Positions 5,790-13,174 of a stretch of DNA of 13,174 nt are shown in pieces; positions within the stretch are counted from its first letter, which is position 1; each line of letters opens with the position of its first letter. The position numbers and the translations under genes were made by a program. The notes beneath the pieces are model-generated. The model did not search any database. It saw only the letters and a program-made list of their open reading frames with translations, and had not been told where the DNA came from. Source of the stretch: Anaerolineaceae bacterium UBA6801 (GTDB taxonomy: Bacteria > Chloroflexota > Anaerolineae > Anaerolineales > Anaerolineaceae); contig DKFH01000121.1 of assembly GCA_002452315.1 (NCBI GenBank), positions 9,548 to 22,721 on the forward strand, given 5' to 3'.

Positions 5790-7208
5790 CTACTGCACCT
5801 CCGCCACCAGATCGTTGGCGGTTTGGGTCAACTGGGCCAGGATCTCTTCGACCTCGGCCTGGCTGGTCGCATTGTACAGTTCGGCGGCAAAATCGTTCAG
5901 CGTGCGCCGCACCGAGGACCAGGCGGGGAAGGTTTGCGGTTCTGACGGGCCAATGGCGGCCAGTTCCACACCGGAAGCCCACACCGGATTCTCTTCTGCA
6001 TAATCCGCTAACAACGCTTCGGTGGAGTATTGCGTGCCGTAGTAACCGCTTTCCCGAACCCAACGGGCCTGGATCTCGGGCGAGGTCAGCCATTTGACAA
6101 ACAGCCAGGAAGCCATTTCTCGCTGTTGCGTGCTGGGGATAACGCCCAGCATCTGCTGGAAGGCATTCACAGCCAGGGTGCCATCCGGACCCGGCGCAGC
6201 AATCCAGCCCCACACGTCATCGTTATTGGCGTCTTCAAAGGCGGCTGCATAGTAGGGTGCACCAGCAGTGGAGCTCATGGTGATGATCGCCTTGCGCTGA
6301 CCCTGTTCGGGATTTGGGTAGCTTTCGGTCTGCCAGACACAACCTTCGTTCTTCAGGTCCAAAATGTACATGGTCGTATCCACGGCTTCCTGTGAGGTGA
6401 AGTCGTAGGCATCGTGTGCATCGTTGAGCTCATCGCCGCCAAAGGCATACAGCCAATGCAGCCAGTTGGTCGCATTGGGGAAATACACCATGCCGCCGGT
6501 GCCAGTAAAATCGCCACCCCTGGCGGTATTTTCAGCAGCTGCTGCGCACACCAGTTCCTTCAATTCAGCTGATGTCGCGGGCGGAACAGCAAAACCCAGC
6601 TCCTCTGCCCAGGTGAAGTTGTAAACCAGCACATTGGCCGATTGGGTCATCGGGTAAGCAATCCAGGCGCCATCAGGCGTGCTGCCGGCTTCTTTAAGGT
6701 GGGGGTATAGGTCTGCCAGTTGCTCATCGGTCAGGCCGTAGTCCGGGTCGCCGATGTAGGGGTTCAGGTCAGCCACAAAGCCGACGGAATACCAGTCAGC
6801 CAGCGCGTTGGTATAAGCCATGACTACATCGGGCAGGTCACCGGATTGGATACTCACATTGACCTTATCCTCAATATCACCATAATTGCCTTGATGCAGG
6901 GCGTTGACGAAGATGCCGTATGGATTGGTGTCGTTGAATTCATCCACCAGCTCCTGTAAGGCCGCACCAGGGGCATCGGAATACACATGCCAGAATTGAA
7001 CGGTCACACCCTCAAACGGGGGCGCTTCCTCAACGGGTTCCGGCTCTTCAACTTCCTCAACCTCTTCCGGTTCTTCCACAACTGGTTCCTCTACTACCGG
7101 CTCTTCTACCACAGGTTCTTCGGCTGGTGGCGTCTCTGCTGGTCCGCAGGCTGCCAGTACCAAAGAGAACAGCATAATAATGGTCAGTAAAACGCTTATC
7201 TTTTTCAT
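5790..7208 (-). CDS. ABC transporter solute-binding lipoprotein (carbohydrate type)
   Basis: 472-aa family 1 extracellular binding protein that delivers its ligand, probably a sugar or oligosaccharide, to the permeases encoded upstream. It has a lipoprotein signal with lipobox LVLAAC (Cys21 anchored). An acidic linker at about 22-64 contains three VVEEP repeats and further Glu/Pro runs, and the binding domain opens with VTVQFWHVYSDAPG (from about 68). Characteristic pieces are VNVSIQSGDLPDVVMAYTN, the WIAYPMTQS stretch and the C-terminal WLFVKWLTSPEIQARW. The ATG at 7208 is preceded by GAGGAGA about nine bases upstream; longer in-frame starts lack a site and would bury the signal peptide. It is the last gene of the operon, 99 nt after the MalG-type gene. 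Exact ligand not deducible. Confidence 0.93.
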   Translation of the reverse strand: MKKISVLLTIIMLFSLVLAACGPAETPPAEEPVVEEPVVEEPVVEEPEEVEEVEEPEPVEEAPPFEGVTVQFWHVYSDAPGAALQELVDEFNDTNPYGIFVNALHQGNYGDIEDKVNVSIQSGDLPDVVMAYTNALADWYSVGFVADLNPYIGDPDYGLTDEQLADLYPHLKEAGSTPDGAWIAYPMTQSANVLVYNFTWAEELGFAVPPATSAELKELVCAAAAENTARGGDFTGTGGMVYFPNATNWLHWLYAFGGDELNDAHDAYDFTSQEAVDTTMYILDLKNEGCVWQTESYPNPEQGQRKAIITMSSTAGAPYYAAAFEDANNDDVWGWIAAPGPDGTLAVNAFQQMLGVIPSTQQREMASWLFVKWLTSPEIQARWVRESGYYGTQYSTEALLADYAEENPVWASGVELAAIGPSEPQTFPAWSSVRRTLNDFAAELYNATSQAEVEEILAQLTQTANDLVAEVQ

Positions 7209-7307
7209 GAATTTTCGTCTCCTCAAAAGTATGTATGGGTTTCTCATTACTGTTATACGTCAATATGATTTTCTAATCCGCTTACCTCCTTTCCTATCTA
7301 GTCGTCA

Positions 7308-8174
7308 TCAACCTTTCAATCCAGATCGGGCAATGCTATCGGTGAATTGCTTTTGTGTAAAAAAATAAATGATCAGGATTGGAATAATGGTAATAAATGC
7401 ACCGGCCATGGTTAAATTGACCAGCTGCCCCGCTTCATCAACAAAGTTCATCAAACCAACAGAGATCGGGCGCCAGTCTGGCGTGTTTGTCACCAACATC
7501 GGCCAGGCCAGTGAATTCCAGGTGCCAATAAATGATAACACCAAAATCACCATCAAAGGCGCCTTCGACAAGGGCAGCACCACCTGGAACAGGAAGCGTA
7601 AGTGTCCTGCACCATCGATTTGGGCGGCGTCAAACAGTTCGTCTGGCACCTGGGCGAAGAATTGCTTGAGCAAGAAGATCGAGAAAATGCTGCCCATAAA
7701 GGGGATCGTCAGAGCAGGCCAGTTATTGATCCAGGGGATCGGACCGATGCGCCCCAACCAGGTCACCGTGAGGAAGTTCGGGATGATCAACACCATGGCA
7801 GGAATCATGATCGTGCTCAACATAATACTGAAGATCAAATCCCGACCAGGAAACTCTATCCGGGCAAACGCATAAGCTGCAAAGATGCTGAAGGTGAGCT
7901 CGCCAGAGAGCGTGATCAGCGTGATCAGAATACTGTTGATAAAATATTCCGAAAACTGCGCCCGGCGCCAGGCTTCAGCATAATTCTCAAAATGCAGTTG
8001 TGAGGGGAAAAAGGCCGTGCCCAGCGCTTCACCTAGGCTCATCAAGGACGTGGAGATCATCCAGATGAACGGAATCAGCGAGACAAACGCACCCGCAAAC
8101 AAAATCAGATAAGTGATTAAGTTTTTGCGTGACATCGCAGACAGTGAATGCTTTTTTTTGCGTTGCTTAACCAT
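7308..8174 (-). CDS. ABC transporter permease, MalG type
   Basis: 288-aa inner-membrane permease with about six helices and the typical length for carbohydrate importer permeases of the MalG group. The EAA loop that docks on the ATPase is at about 178-206 ([16 protein letters not shown], then VLPLSKAPL). The protein ends in ARSGLKG, the typical C-terminus of this group. The first 15 residues are very basic (KQRKKKH). The ATG overlaps the end of the MalF-type gene by 8 nt (ATGGTTAA), indicating translational coupling. A second ATG at 8135 is possible but would break the overlap. It pairs with the MalF-type protein to form the channel; no ATPase gene is adjacent. Confidence 0.95.
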   Translation of the reverse strand: MVKQRKKKHSLSAMSRKNLITYLILFAGAFVSLIPFIWMISTSLMSLGEALGTAFFPSQLHFENYAEAWRRAQFSEYFINSILITLITLSGELTFSIFAAYAFARIEFPGRDLIFSIMLSTIMIPAMVLIIPNFLTVTWLGRIGPIPWINNWPALTIPFMGSIFSIFLLKQFFAQVPDELFDAAQIDGAGHLRFLFQVVLPLSKAPLMVILVLSFIGTWNSLAWPMLVTNTPDWRPISVGLMNFVDEAGQLVNLTMAGAFITIIPILIIYFFTQKQFTDSIARSGLKG

Positions 8175-9837
8175 AAAACACCCGTGAGCCCTGAACCCGG
8201 TTATTGATGAGGGTTAACGTCAGAATGATCCCAAACAAGACAAATGCCATGGCCGAGGCGTAACCATACCTGAGCTTTTCAAAGAATTCGAGAAAAATCA
8301 CCAGGCTTAAGGTATCCGTTGTGCCCAAAGCCAAATTGCTTCTGAAAATCCAGATGGTGTTGAAGGCTTTAAATGTACCAATAACGCCAATCAGGGAAAG
8401 GAAATACGTCGTCGGGGAGAGCAATGGAAAAGTGACATGCCTGAAGACCTGCCAGCCGCTGGCACCATCGACTTCTGCTGCGTCGTTTAGTTCTTTGGGG
8501 ATATTCCCCAACCCCGCCAGGTAGATCACCGTGTTATAGCCTACAAATGTCCAGATCGAATGCAGCATGATCACCACCAGCGCCAGGCTGGGACCGGCTG
8601 CCCACTGCGGGACGCTGAAACCCACCATATCACCGATGATCCTGATGATGCCGCGCGGTTCGAACAGCCACTGCTGGGGCGGCAGCCCCAGGCTGCGTAA
8701 AAACATGTTGACGGGCGCCGTTTGCCGATTTGAAAACATCTGCTGAAACACGGTCGCACTGGCGATCGACGGCGTCACATAGGGAATAAAATAGATGATG
8801 CGAAAGACATTCGAGCCGATCAGTTTTTGGAACAGCAGAATAGACAAAAACAGGGAAATGATCAGCTGGAACGGCACGGTGCCCAGCGAAAAGAAGACTG
8901 TAACCTTCAAACCATCCCAAATTTTATTATCACCAGCAGCGATAATGGTCGGGATTTCGCCGATGAGCAGCCACCCGCCCACCAGCAAGACTAAAGCCCC
9001 CAGCAAATGCAGCCAAAACAGGCCATTGCTGTATTGCTTTTCAGCCTGCTTCCAGATCAACCACCCCCCGGCCAATAAGATCACGCCGCTGCTGATGGAA
9101 ATCACTTGCGGCCAGATGCCCGGGTCCGTACCCTCCGCCAGCGCCGCAGAATAGGCCGCGTTGACCTCACCCAGGGTGAAGGCCAGCAAACCGATACCCG
9201 CACCAAGGGCAAGGAATCCCAGGGAAAAGTAAGCCTGGTATTTAAAATTGTTCCGATTGCGCCACAATCGCAGTACCAACCCACCAACCACCAGGCTCGC
9301 CAGCAAAACCAACATAAAAATCCGCCAGGCAGGCAGAACCGTTTCTGCCCTTAAGGCATCAAGCAGAAAATCAATAAACACGATTTCGTGCCGTTCTAAC
9401 CCCCGTAATTTAAAGGCAATATCCAACACCTCCGGTAGGGCCCGGTAAAACCAATTCAGAAAGGAGAAGACCATCACCGCGTATAAAAAGGCAGGCAACA
9501 TGGTCACCCAGGGTTGGTCATGATGCTCCTGCTTCATTTTGATAATTTTCTTGACCACAATATAAACGCCAACCAGCGCGCCAATCCCTAAAAAGAAAGC
9601 CACCACATAGGCCAGGTTGCCAACGGCATTCACATAGTTGGTCAGCCCGATCATGTCCCCCCGCACAATGCGCCAGCGGTGTAAGCTGACATAAAGGGCA
9701 AAAAACACCGGGAAGATGCCAAATATGAAGATTAAGATGGTAGCAGGTGCGATAAACAGGTAAGCCGTCAGGTATTCCTTTAAACGTCGCCCCCGTCGTC
9801 CAGTGAAAGTTCTCTGCAGAAAGTTCTTGTTTTCCAT
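8167..9837 (-). CDS. ABC transporter permease, MalF type, with large polytopic insertion
   Basis: 556-aa permease, against roughly 290-320 aa for most carbohydrate permeases. Residues 1-73 are ordinary: a basic N-terminus, a first helix at about 22-50 ([20 protein letters not shown]) and [10 protein letters not shown]. The ordinary sequence resumes at about 304 ([20 protein letters not shown]) and runs to the end, with the EAA loop [17 protein letters not shown] at about 449-465 followed by FPLLSPTT. The roughly 230 residues between carry about six extra hydrophobic segments (near 76-97, 109-131, 168-192, 202-222, 242-262, 272-297). The insertion point matches the periplasmic loop between helices 1 and 2, where E. 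coli MalF has its soluble P2 domain. It is the first gene of the operon. The ribosome-binding site is poor. Confidence 0.9.
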   Translation of the reverse strand: MENKNFLQRTFTGRRGRRLKEYLTAYLFIAPATILIFIFGIFPVFFALYVSLHRWRIVRGDMIGLTNYVNAVGNLAYVVAFFLGIGALVGVYIVVKKIIKMKQEHHDQPWVTMLPAFLYAVMVFSFLNWFYRALPEVLDIAFKLRGLERHEIVFIDFLLDALRAETVLPAWRIFMLVLLASLVVGGLVLRLWRNRNNFKYQAYFSLGFLALGAGIGLLAFTLGEVNAAYSAALAEGTDPGIWPQVISISSGVILLAGGWLIWKQAEKQYSNGLFWLHLLGALVLLVGGWLLIGEIPTIIAAGDNKIWDGLKVTVFFSLGTVPFQLIISLFLSILLFQKLIGSNVFRIIYFIPYVTPSIASATVFQQMFSNRQTAPVNMFLRSLGLPPQQWLFEPRGIIRIIGDMVGFSVPQWAAGPSLALVVIMLHSIWTFVGYNTVIYLAGLGNIPKELNDAAEVDGASGWQVFRHVTFPLLSPTTYFLSLIGVIGTFKAFNTIWIFRSNLALGTTDTLSLVIFLEFFEKLRYGYASAMAFVLFGIILTLTLINNRVQGSRVFYG

Positions 9838-10049
9838 AGGCTGCCAATCAAATAACTTAATTGTTAGGCACCCCTTAAGCCTAATAAATTTCTGACCGTT
9901 GTAGTCCTACGCGCTCAAGATTTTTCAATCCTCAGCATTGGTCTATTCAGTGTGATGAATTTCATCACTGGTTTTCTTGTGCCTATTATACCGGATAATT
10001 GAGCCGCTAACGGTGATGCGGGTTAATTAACAATCAATGAACCTGCTAA
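9838..10049 (-). promoter_or_regulatory. Control region of the ABC transporter operon
   Basis: On the minus strand a perfect TATAAT lies at 9990-9985; the -35 is weak (CCGTTA or similar at 17-18 bp). The predicted start near 9978 gives a leader of about 140 nt. A 17-bp operator palindrome (9952-9968) lies just downstream of the start, and a second inverted repeat, TTAGGC (9864-9869) with GCCTAA (9879-9884), lies about 27-47 nt before the ATG. The only Shine-Dalgarno-like run, AAGGGG, is in the loop of that second repeat. Confidence 0.55.
9952..9968. promoter_or_regulatory. Operator palindrome, 8-1-8
   Basis: GTGATGAA (9952-9959), one central T and TTCATCAC (9961-9968) form a perfect palindrome. 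It lies at about +10 to +26 relative to the start predicted from the TATAAT at 9990-9985. This is a position where a bound dimeric repressor would block transcription of the transporter operon. The length and symmetry suit LacI- or GntR-type sugar regulators, but I cannot name the family. No regulator gene is in the window. Confidence 0.6.
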
Positions 10050-10078
10050 CAAAGCTTGGCGTGAGCCACGCTGATGCT
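10050..10078 (-). terminator. Possible terminator after pxpA
   Basis: About 10 nt after the pxpA stop, a 5-bp stem GCGTG/CACGC (10059-10063 and 10067-10071) with a 3-nt loop is extended across an internal loop by AAAGC/GCTTT pairing. On the minus strand it is followed by GTTAGC. It is a weak structure and may not terminate fully. Confidence 0.35.
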
Positions 10079-10083
10079 TTCCC

Positions 10084-10839
10084 TCAGCGCAAAAACTGTA
10101 CCAAAGGGCAGATGGTGATACCGGCAGCCTCCAATGCGTGGCACACCTGGCGGGCATTTTCAACCGCTTGCGGGTTATCGCCATGCAGGCACAGCGTGTC
10201 AATGCGGGACCCGGCGATCCCCTCCCGCGCCAGGCGGACAGCGTTCTGAGCGACCTGTTGCGGATCGCTGATCAGCGCACCGGCCTGCCCGCGGGGCATC
10301 AACTGACCGTCCGGCAGGTAACCCCGGTCCGGAAAGCCCTCATTTGCCACACGCAACCCCACATCCACACCTGCCCGGCACAGTTCAGAGCCGCCAGGGC
10401 CAACCAAGATCAGGCTGGGGTCATAAGCGGCCACAGCCCCGGCAACGGTCAACGCGGTGGGATAATCCCGCGCAGCCAGGTTGTTCAACGCCCCATGGGG
10501 CTTGACATGCACCAATTCCACACCCTGCACCCGGGCAAAGGCCTGCAACGCCCCCAGCTGATAGAGGAGTGCGCTGGTGAGCGCCTGGGGCGAGAGAGTC
10601 ATAGCTCGGCGGCCAAACCCTTGTAAATCCGGGTATCCGGGGTGCGCCCCCACAGCGACACCATGCGCCTTGGCCAGGGCAACTGTCCGTGCCATGACCT
10701 CCGGGTCACCGGCGTGCAACCCGCAGGCTACATTGGCCGAGGTGATCAACGCCATCATCTCGGCATCCGCGCCCAGGGTGTACGGCCCAAAGCTTTCACC
10801 CAGGTCACAGTTAAGGTCAATCGCTAAAACCCTGTCCAT
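10084..10839 (-). CDS. pxpA: 5-oxoprolinase subunit A (LamB/YcsF family)
   Basis: 251-aa subunit of the ATP-dependent 5-oxoprolinase PxpABC, which opens the ring of 5-oxo-L-proline to give L-glutamate in the cytoplasm. Family motifs are clear: DLNCDLGE at 8-15, ANVACGLHAGDP at 35-46, GAHPGYPD at 64-71, VKPHGALNN at 112-120, NEGFPDRGY at 166-174 and LCLHGDNP at 206-213. Length is normal for the family. The ATG lies inside the end of pxpC (16-nt overlap) and has AGGAGG four bases upstream, slightly close but the only good choice. It is the last gene of the pxpB-pxpC-pxpA set, so all subunits should be made together. Confidence 0.96.
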   Translation of the reverse strand: MDRVLAIDLNCDLGESFGPYTLGADAEMMALITSANVACGLHAGDPEVMARTVALAKAHGVAVGAHPGYPDLQGFGRRAMTLSPQALTSALLYQLGALQAFARVQGVELVHVKPHGALNNLAARDYPTALTVAGAVAAYDPSLILVGPGGSELCRAGVDVGLRVANEGFPDRGYLPDGQLMPRGQAGALISDPQQVAQNAVRLAREGIAGSRIDTLCLHGDNPQAVENARQVCHALEAAGITICPLVQFLR

Positions 10840-11780
10840 AGGTCCTCCTGGTCAAATTCAATTTGATCCAGCATCTTTACCACACCAACCCAAGCCTGCT
10901 GGGATGCGTGCAGGTCAACGGCCTTAAAGCGCAGCGTCCCGCGTCCGGGCTCCACCTGTGCCAGCAGGGGCAGGTCCGTCCTGGCCACCGTGGCGATGAT
11001 GGTGTACCCGCCCGTTGTGGGGTGATCTGCCATCATCACTATTGGCTGGCCATCACCCGGCACCTGGACTGCCCCCAGCACAATTGCTTGCGAGACCAGG
11101 TCCGCGCTGCTGTGGTGCGCCAGGGACGGCCCCGTTAGCCGGTATCCCATCCGGTTGGATTGCGTCGATACCTTGTAAGCGCCAGCCAGGAAGGTCTCCC
11201 AGCTGCCCTGTGCAAACCGGTACAGGTGCGGTCCTGGGATCACGCCAATGACCGGGTCGGCTGCATAAGCCGGCTGCTGCGCCTGCGGGATTGCGCGTCC
11301 TGCGAACATAACCCCTCCGGCAGAGGACACCGGTATGTTCAGGTGCTCACCTGCAGCCAGGGGCTTCCCCAGCCCGGCGGCCGGGTAGGCGCTGCGCGAG
11401 CCCATCCACACCGGCGACTGGATCCCGCCTGCCACGGCCAGGTAAGCCCAATTGCCGCCAGTCCTTTTCTCGAAGCGGATGGTGTCCCCGGGCCTGCCCA
11501 AGAACGCCATCCACAATGGCATCTCAATGTGGTTTATAGTAAGCCGAAAGCCCGTTCCACAGACAGCCAGCAACGCGCGCCCTTGGAGTTGAATTTCAGC
11601 GCTCGAAAAACCAACCTCCACACAGGCTGCCTCGGGTGCATTGCCCAGCAGCAGGTTCGCCGCCCTGAATGCCCACCAGTCCATTGGGCCAGATGCGGGC
11701 ATCCCATACCGCTGGTAACCCCGTCGACCACCGTCCTGGACGGTCATCAGCAAAGCGGGCTGTTGAATCAAAAGCGTCAT
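10824..11780 (-). CDS. pxpC: 5-oxoprolinase subunit C (KipA/biotin-dependent carboxyltransferase-like)
   Basis: 318-aa subunit of 5-oxoprolinase; the family was formerly annotated as KipA or urea amidolyase-related. Visible signatures are TVQDGGRRGYQ at 13-23, GMPASGPMD at 26-34, AANLLLGN at 40-47, AVAGGI at 115-120, STQSNRMGYRL at 205-215 and VPGDGQPIVMMADHPTTGGY at 240-259. The ATG at 11780 fits the usual N-terminus of the family (MTL...QPALLMTVQD). A TTG at 11792 would sit directly on the GAGG ribosome-binding site. That site lies about 13 nt before the ATG, a long spacing. The gene begins 8 nt after the pxpB stop and overlaps pxpA by 16 nt. Confidence 0.95.
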   Translation of the reverse strand: MTLLIQQPALLMTVQDGGRRGYQRYGMPASGPMDWWAFRAANLLLGNAPEAACVEVGFSSAEIQLQGRALLAVCGTGFRLTINHIEMPLWMAFLGRPGDTIRFEKRTGGNWAYLAVAGGIQSPVWMGSRSAYPAAGLGKPLAAGEHLNIPVSSAGGVMFAGRAIPQAQQPAYAADPVIGVIPGPHLYRFAQGSWETFLAGAYKVSTQSNRMGYRLTGPSLAHHSSADLVSQAIVLGAVQVPGDGQPIVMMADHPTTGGYTIIATVARTDLPLLAQVEPGRGTLRFKAVDLHASQQAWVGVVKMLDQIEFDQEDLWTGF

Positions 11781-11788
11781 ATCGCAGA

Positions 11789-12460
11789 TCAATCCTCAAG
11801 GGGGATAAAGCGCACCTCATCTCCGGGTGAGAGGGCAAAGTAGGGTTCGCTTTCCGGATCAAATAGCACCGCATCCGTCTGGCCGATCAGCCGCCACCCG
11901 CCCGGTGAGGCCAGGGGATAAACGCCGGTTTGTTCTCCCGCAATGCCCACCGATCCAGCCGGGATGTGCGTGCGGGGTGTGGCCAGCCGCGGCGTGGCTA
12001 AACCTGGGTCCAGACCCAGCAGGTAGGCGAATCCAGGCATAAAGCCCATCATGCCCACCCGGTAGACGGGCGCGGCATGCCTGGCAATGACCTCTGCCGG
12101 GGTTAGGTGGTGATAGACAGCCACAAAGGGCAGGTCGGGCCCTTCAGCGCCACCGTAGCGCACCCGGATCTCCACCCGCTGGGGGGGTGGCTCAAATTTT
12201 GGGGGGACGGCCGCAAGACAGTCTTTGACCCACTTTTCCACTGCCGTCAATTGAACAAGGCAGAGATCGTACAGCACCATCAGGCTGCAGTAAGCCGGGA
12301 TCCACTCGGTCACCCCGGGGAGGGGCGCCTGCTGCAATTGAGCATCCAGGGCGAACACCTGCTGGTTGGCCTCAGCGGTCAGGGCCCCGTCAAATGTCAC
12401 CAGCAAGGCCCCCTCGCCGACCGGGGTAAAGCGCAGAAAGCCCTTATGATTTGCGTTCAT
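11789..12460 (-). CDS. pxpB: 5-oxoprolinase subunit B (KipI family)
   Basis: 223-aa KipI-family subunit of 5-oxoprolinase. Signature segments are GFMPGFAYL at 139-147, the PRLATPRTHIPAGSVGIAG run at 157-175, YPLASPGGWRLIG at 181-193 and a C-terminal SPGDEVRFIP. KipI itself was described in Bacillus as an inhibitor of a sporulation kinase; with pxpC and pxpA directly downstream the metabolic role is far more likely. The ATG lies inside the last 17 nt of the YihY-family gene, so the pxp genes are probably cotranscribed with it. No separate promoter can be placed, because the region upstream is coding. Confidence 0.95.
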   Translation of the reverse strand: MNANHKGFLRFTPVGEGALLVTFDGALTAEANQQVFALDAQLQQAPLPGVTEWIPAYCSLMVLYDLCLVQLTAVEKWVKDCLAAVPPKFEPPPQRVEIRVRYGGAEGPDLPFVAVYHHLTPAEVIARHAAPVYRVGMMGFMPGFAYLLGLDPGLATPRLATPRTHIPAGSVGIAGEQTGVYPLASPGGWRLIGQTDAVLFDPESEPYFALSPGDEVRFIPLED

Positions 12461-13174
12461 CAGCGCGTTTCTGCCGTGAGGCCTGGATCGAAGCCGTCAG
12501 GTGGGCGCCGATCAGCACAATGGTGGCCGCCAGGTAAACCCAAAACAATAACGCCACAATCGTCCCCAGGGAGCCGTAGACCAGCTGGTACTGGTTCAAG
12601 CCGCTGCTGAGGTACCAGGCGAAGCCGTTGTTCAGCAGCACCCAGGCTACACCGGCAATCAGTCCACCGAACAAAGAAGCCCTGCGGCTGACGGTGACGG
12701 TTGGCACCCACTGATACAGGGCCCAAAACATCATCCAGTTGAAGAACACCGGCACCAAAAATGCCACAATTTGCCAAACGATCGTCTCGTGCAAATTAAT
12801 CCCGTTGATGGGGATTTCAATCACCGGGATCAGACCCGAAAGGGTCGAGGCAGCCAGTGACAGCAGCAGCAGCAGGCCAAGCCCAAAGAAGATGATCAAC
12901 CCCCGCAGGCGGCCTTTAATAAAATCCAATAGCCCGGCATGAGGGAAGGCGCGGTTGATGTTCCTGGCCAGGATATTGAAGACACTGGTCGAGGACCAGA
13001 CCAGCGAAATCAGGGCCACAAAGGACACCGCCCCGCGTAGCCGGAGCACATGGTTAATGTTTTGGATCACCAGGTCTTCAGCCCCCGGAATGGTGCCCTG
13101 GAGCGCATTGAGCAGCTGGAGTTGCACCACTTCGGTGTCCACAAAAAAGCTGCCCACCACGATGAACACCAATA
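12444..13174 (-). CDS. YihY/BrkB-family membrane protein, 5' end beyond right edge
   Basis: The last 243 or so residues of an inner-membrane protein of the YihY/BrkB family (once called ribonuclease BN; function unproven). Visible features are several long hydrophobic helices, the segment SLVWSSTSVFNILARNINRAF, the WALYQWVPTVTVSRRASLFGGLIAG run with its typical P-x-V-x-V-x-W/R region, NQYQLVYGSLGTIVALLFWVYL, and a short charged tail KRADERKS. These last two segments are the most characteristic of the family. The frame is open through the right edge, and the first in-frame TTG there is an internal Leu, not the start. The stop overlaps the pxpB start by 17 nt. Confidence 0.88.
   Translation of the reverse strand, partial: LVFIVVGSFFVDTEVVQLQLLNALQGTIPGAEDLVIQNINHVLRLRGAVSFVALISLVWSSTSVFNILARNINRAFPHAGLLDFIKGRLRGLIIFFGLGLLLLLSLAASTLSGLIPVIEIPINGINLHETIVWQIVAFLVPVFFNWMMFWALYQWVPTVTVSRRASLFGGLIAGVAWVLLNNGFAWYLSSGLNQYQLVYGSLGTIVALLFWVYLAATIVLIGAHLTASIQASRQKRADERKS

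Noticed and set aside
7057..7263. Open frame starting at TTG after the orphan Shine-Dalgarno
   Set aside because: It starts 25 nt beyond the site, runs out of frame into the binding-protein gene and encodes only a shadow of its acidic linker.
11160..11843. 227-codon plus-strand open frame opposite pxpC
   Set aside because: Antisense shadow; the minus-strand frame holds the conserved PxpC motifs.

Overview
The window looks like chromosomal DNA from a bacterium of the phylum Chloroflexota, most likely class Anaerolineae. This is an inference from gene style: a solute-binding lipoprotein with a long acidic Glu/Pro/Val linker, secreted Gly/Met-rich proteins carrying a GLSVEEIEARLAAG-type helical motif, small double zinc ribbons, and moderate GC. 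No rRNA or other phylogenetic marker is present. Nearly all genes read leftward (minus strand); only a flavodoxin-like gene and an M28 peptidase read rightward. I see no phage, insertion-sequence, CRISPR, tRNA or rRNA features.

Region 1 (1-3453, minus). Reading right to left there is a promoter, a small double zinc-ribbon protein, a second promoter carrying an 11-bp tandem repeat, a secreted Gly/Met/Trp-rich protein, a two-helix membrane protein with a C-terminal zinc ribbon, a second double zinc ribbon, an intergenic hairpin, an OmpR-family response regulator and a sensor histidine kinase cut by the left edge. The kinase has a very short Met/His-rich extracytoplasmic loop, and its likely partners have similar Met/His/Trp/Gly-rich extracytoplasmic segments. 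The cluster reads as a self-contained envelope- or metal-responsive signalling unit and is the best candidate here for an undescribed system.

Region 2 (3454-5745). A gene-poor stretch with a dispersed-type palindrome is followed by a HemG-like flavodoxin-domain protein with a strong terminator, then a regulated-looking promoter and a membrane-embedded M28 metallopeptidase whose catalytic domain is interrupted by transmembrane hairpins. A bidirectional terminator separates it from the next operon.

Region 3 (5790-9990, minus). A carbohydrate-type ABC importer operon: an unusually large MalF-type permease (556 aa, about 230 extra residues with extra membrane helices), a MalG-type permease, and last the solute-binding lipoprotein. 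It has a consensus TATAAT and a perfect 17-bp operator palindrome just downstream of the predicted transcription start. No ATPase gene is in the window.

Region 4 (10050-13174, minus). A complete prokaryotic 5-oxoprolinase set in the order pxpB-pxpC-pxpA, tightly packed and overlapping the end of a YihY/BrkB-family membrane protein gene that runs off the right edge. The three Pxp proteins together would recycle 5-oxoproline (pyroglutamate) to glutamate with ATP.
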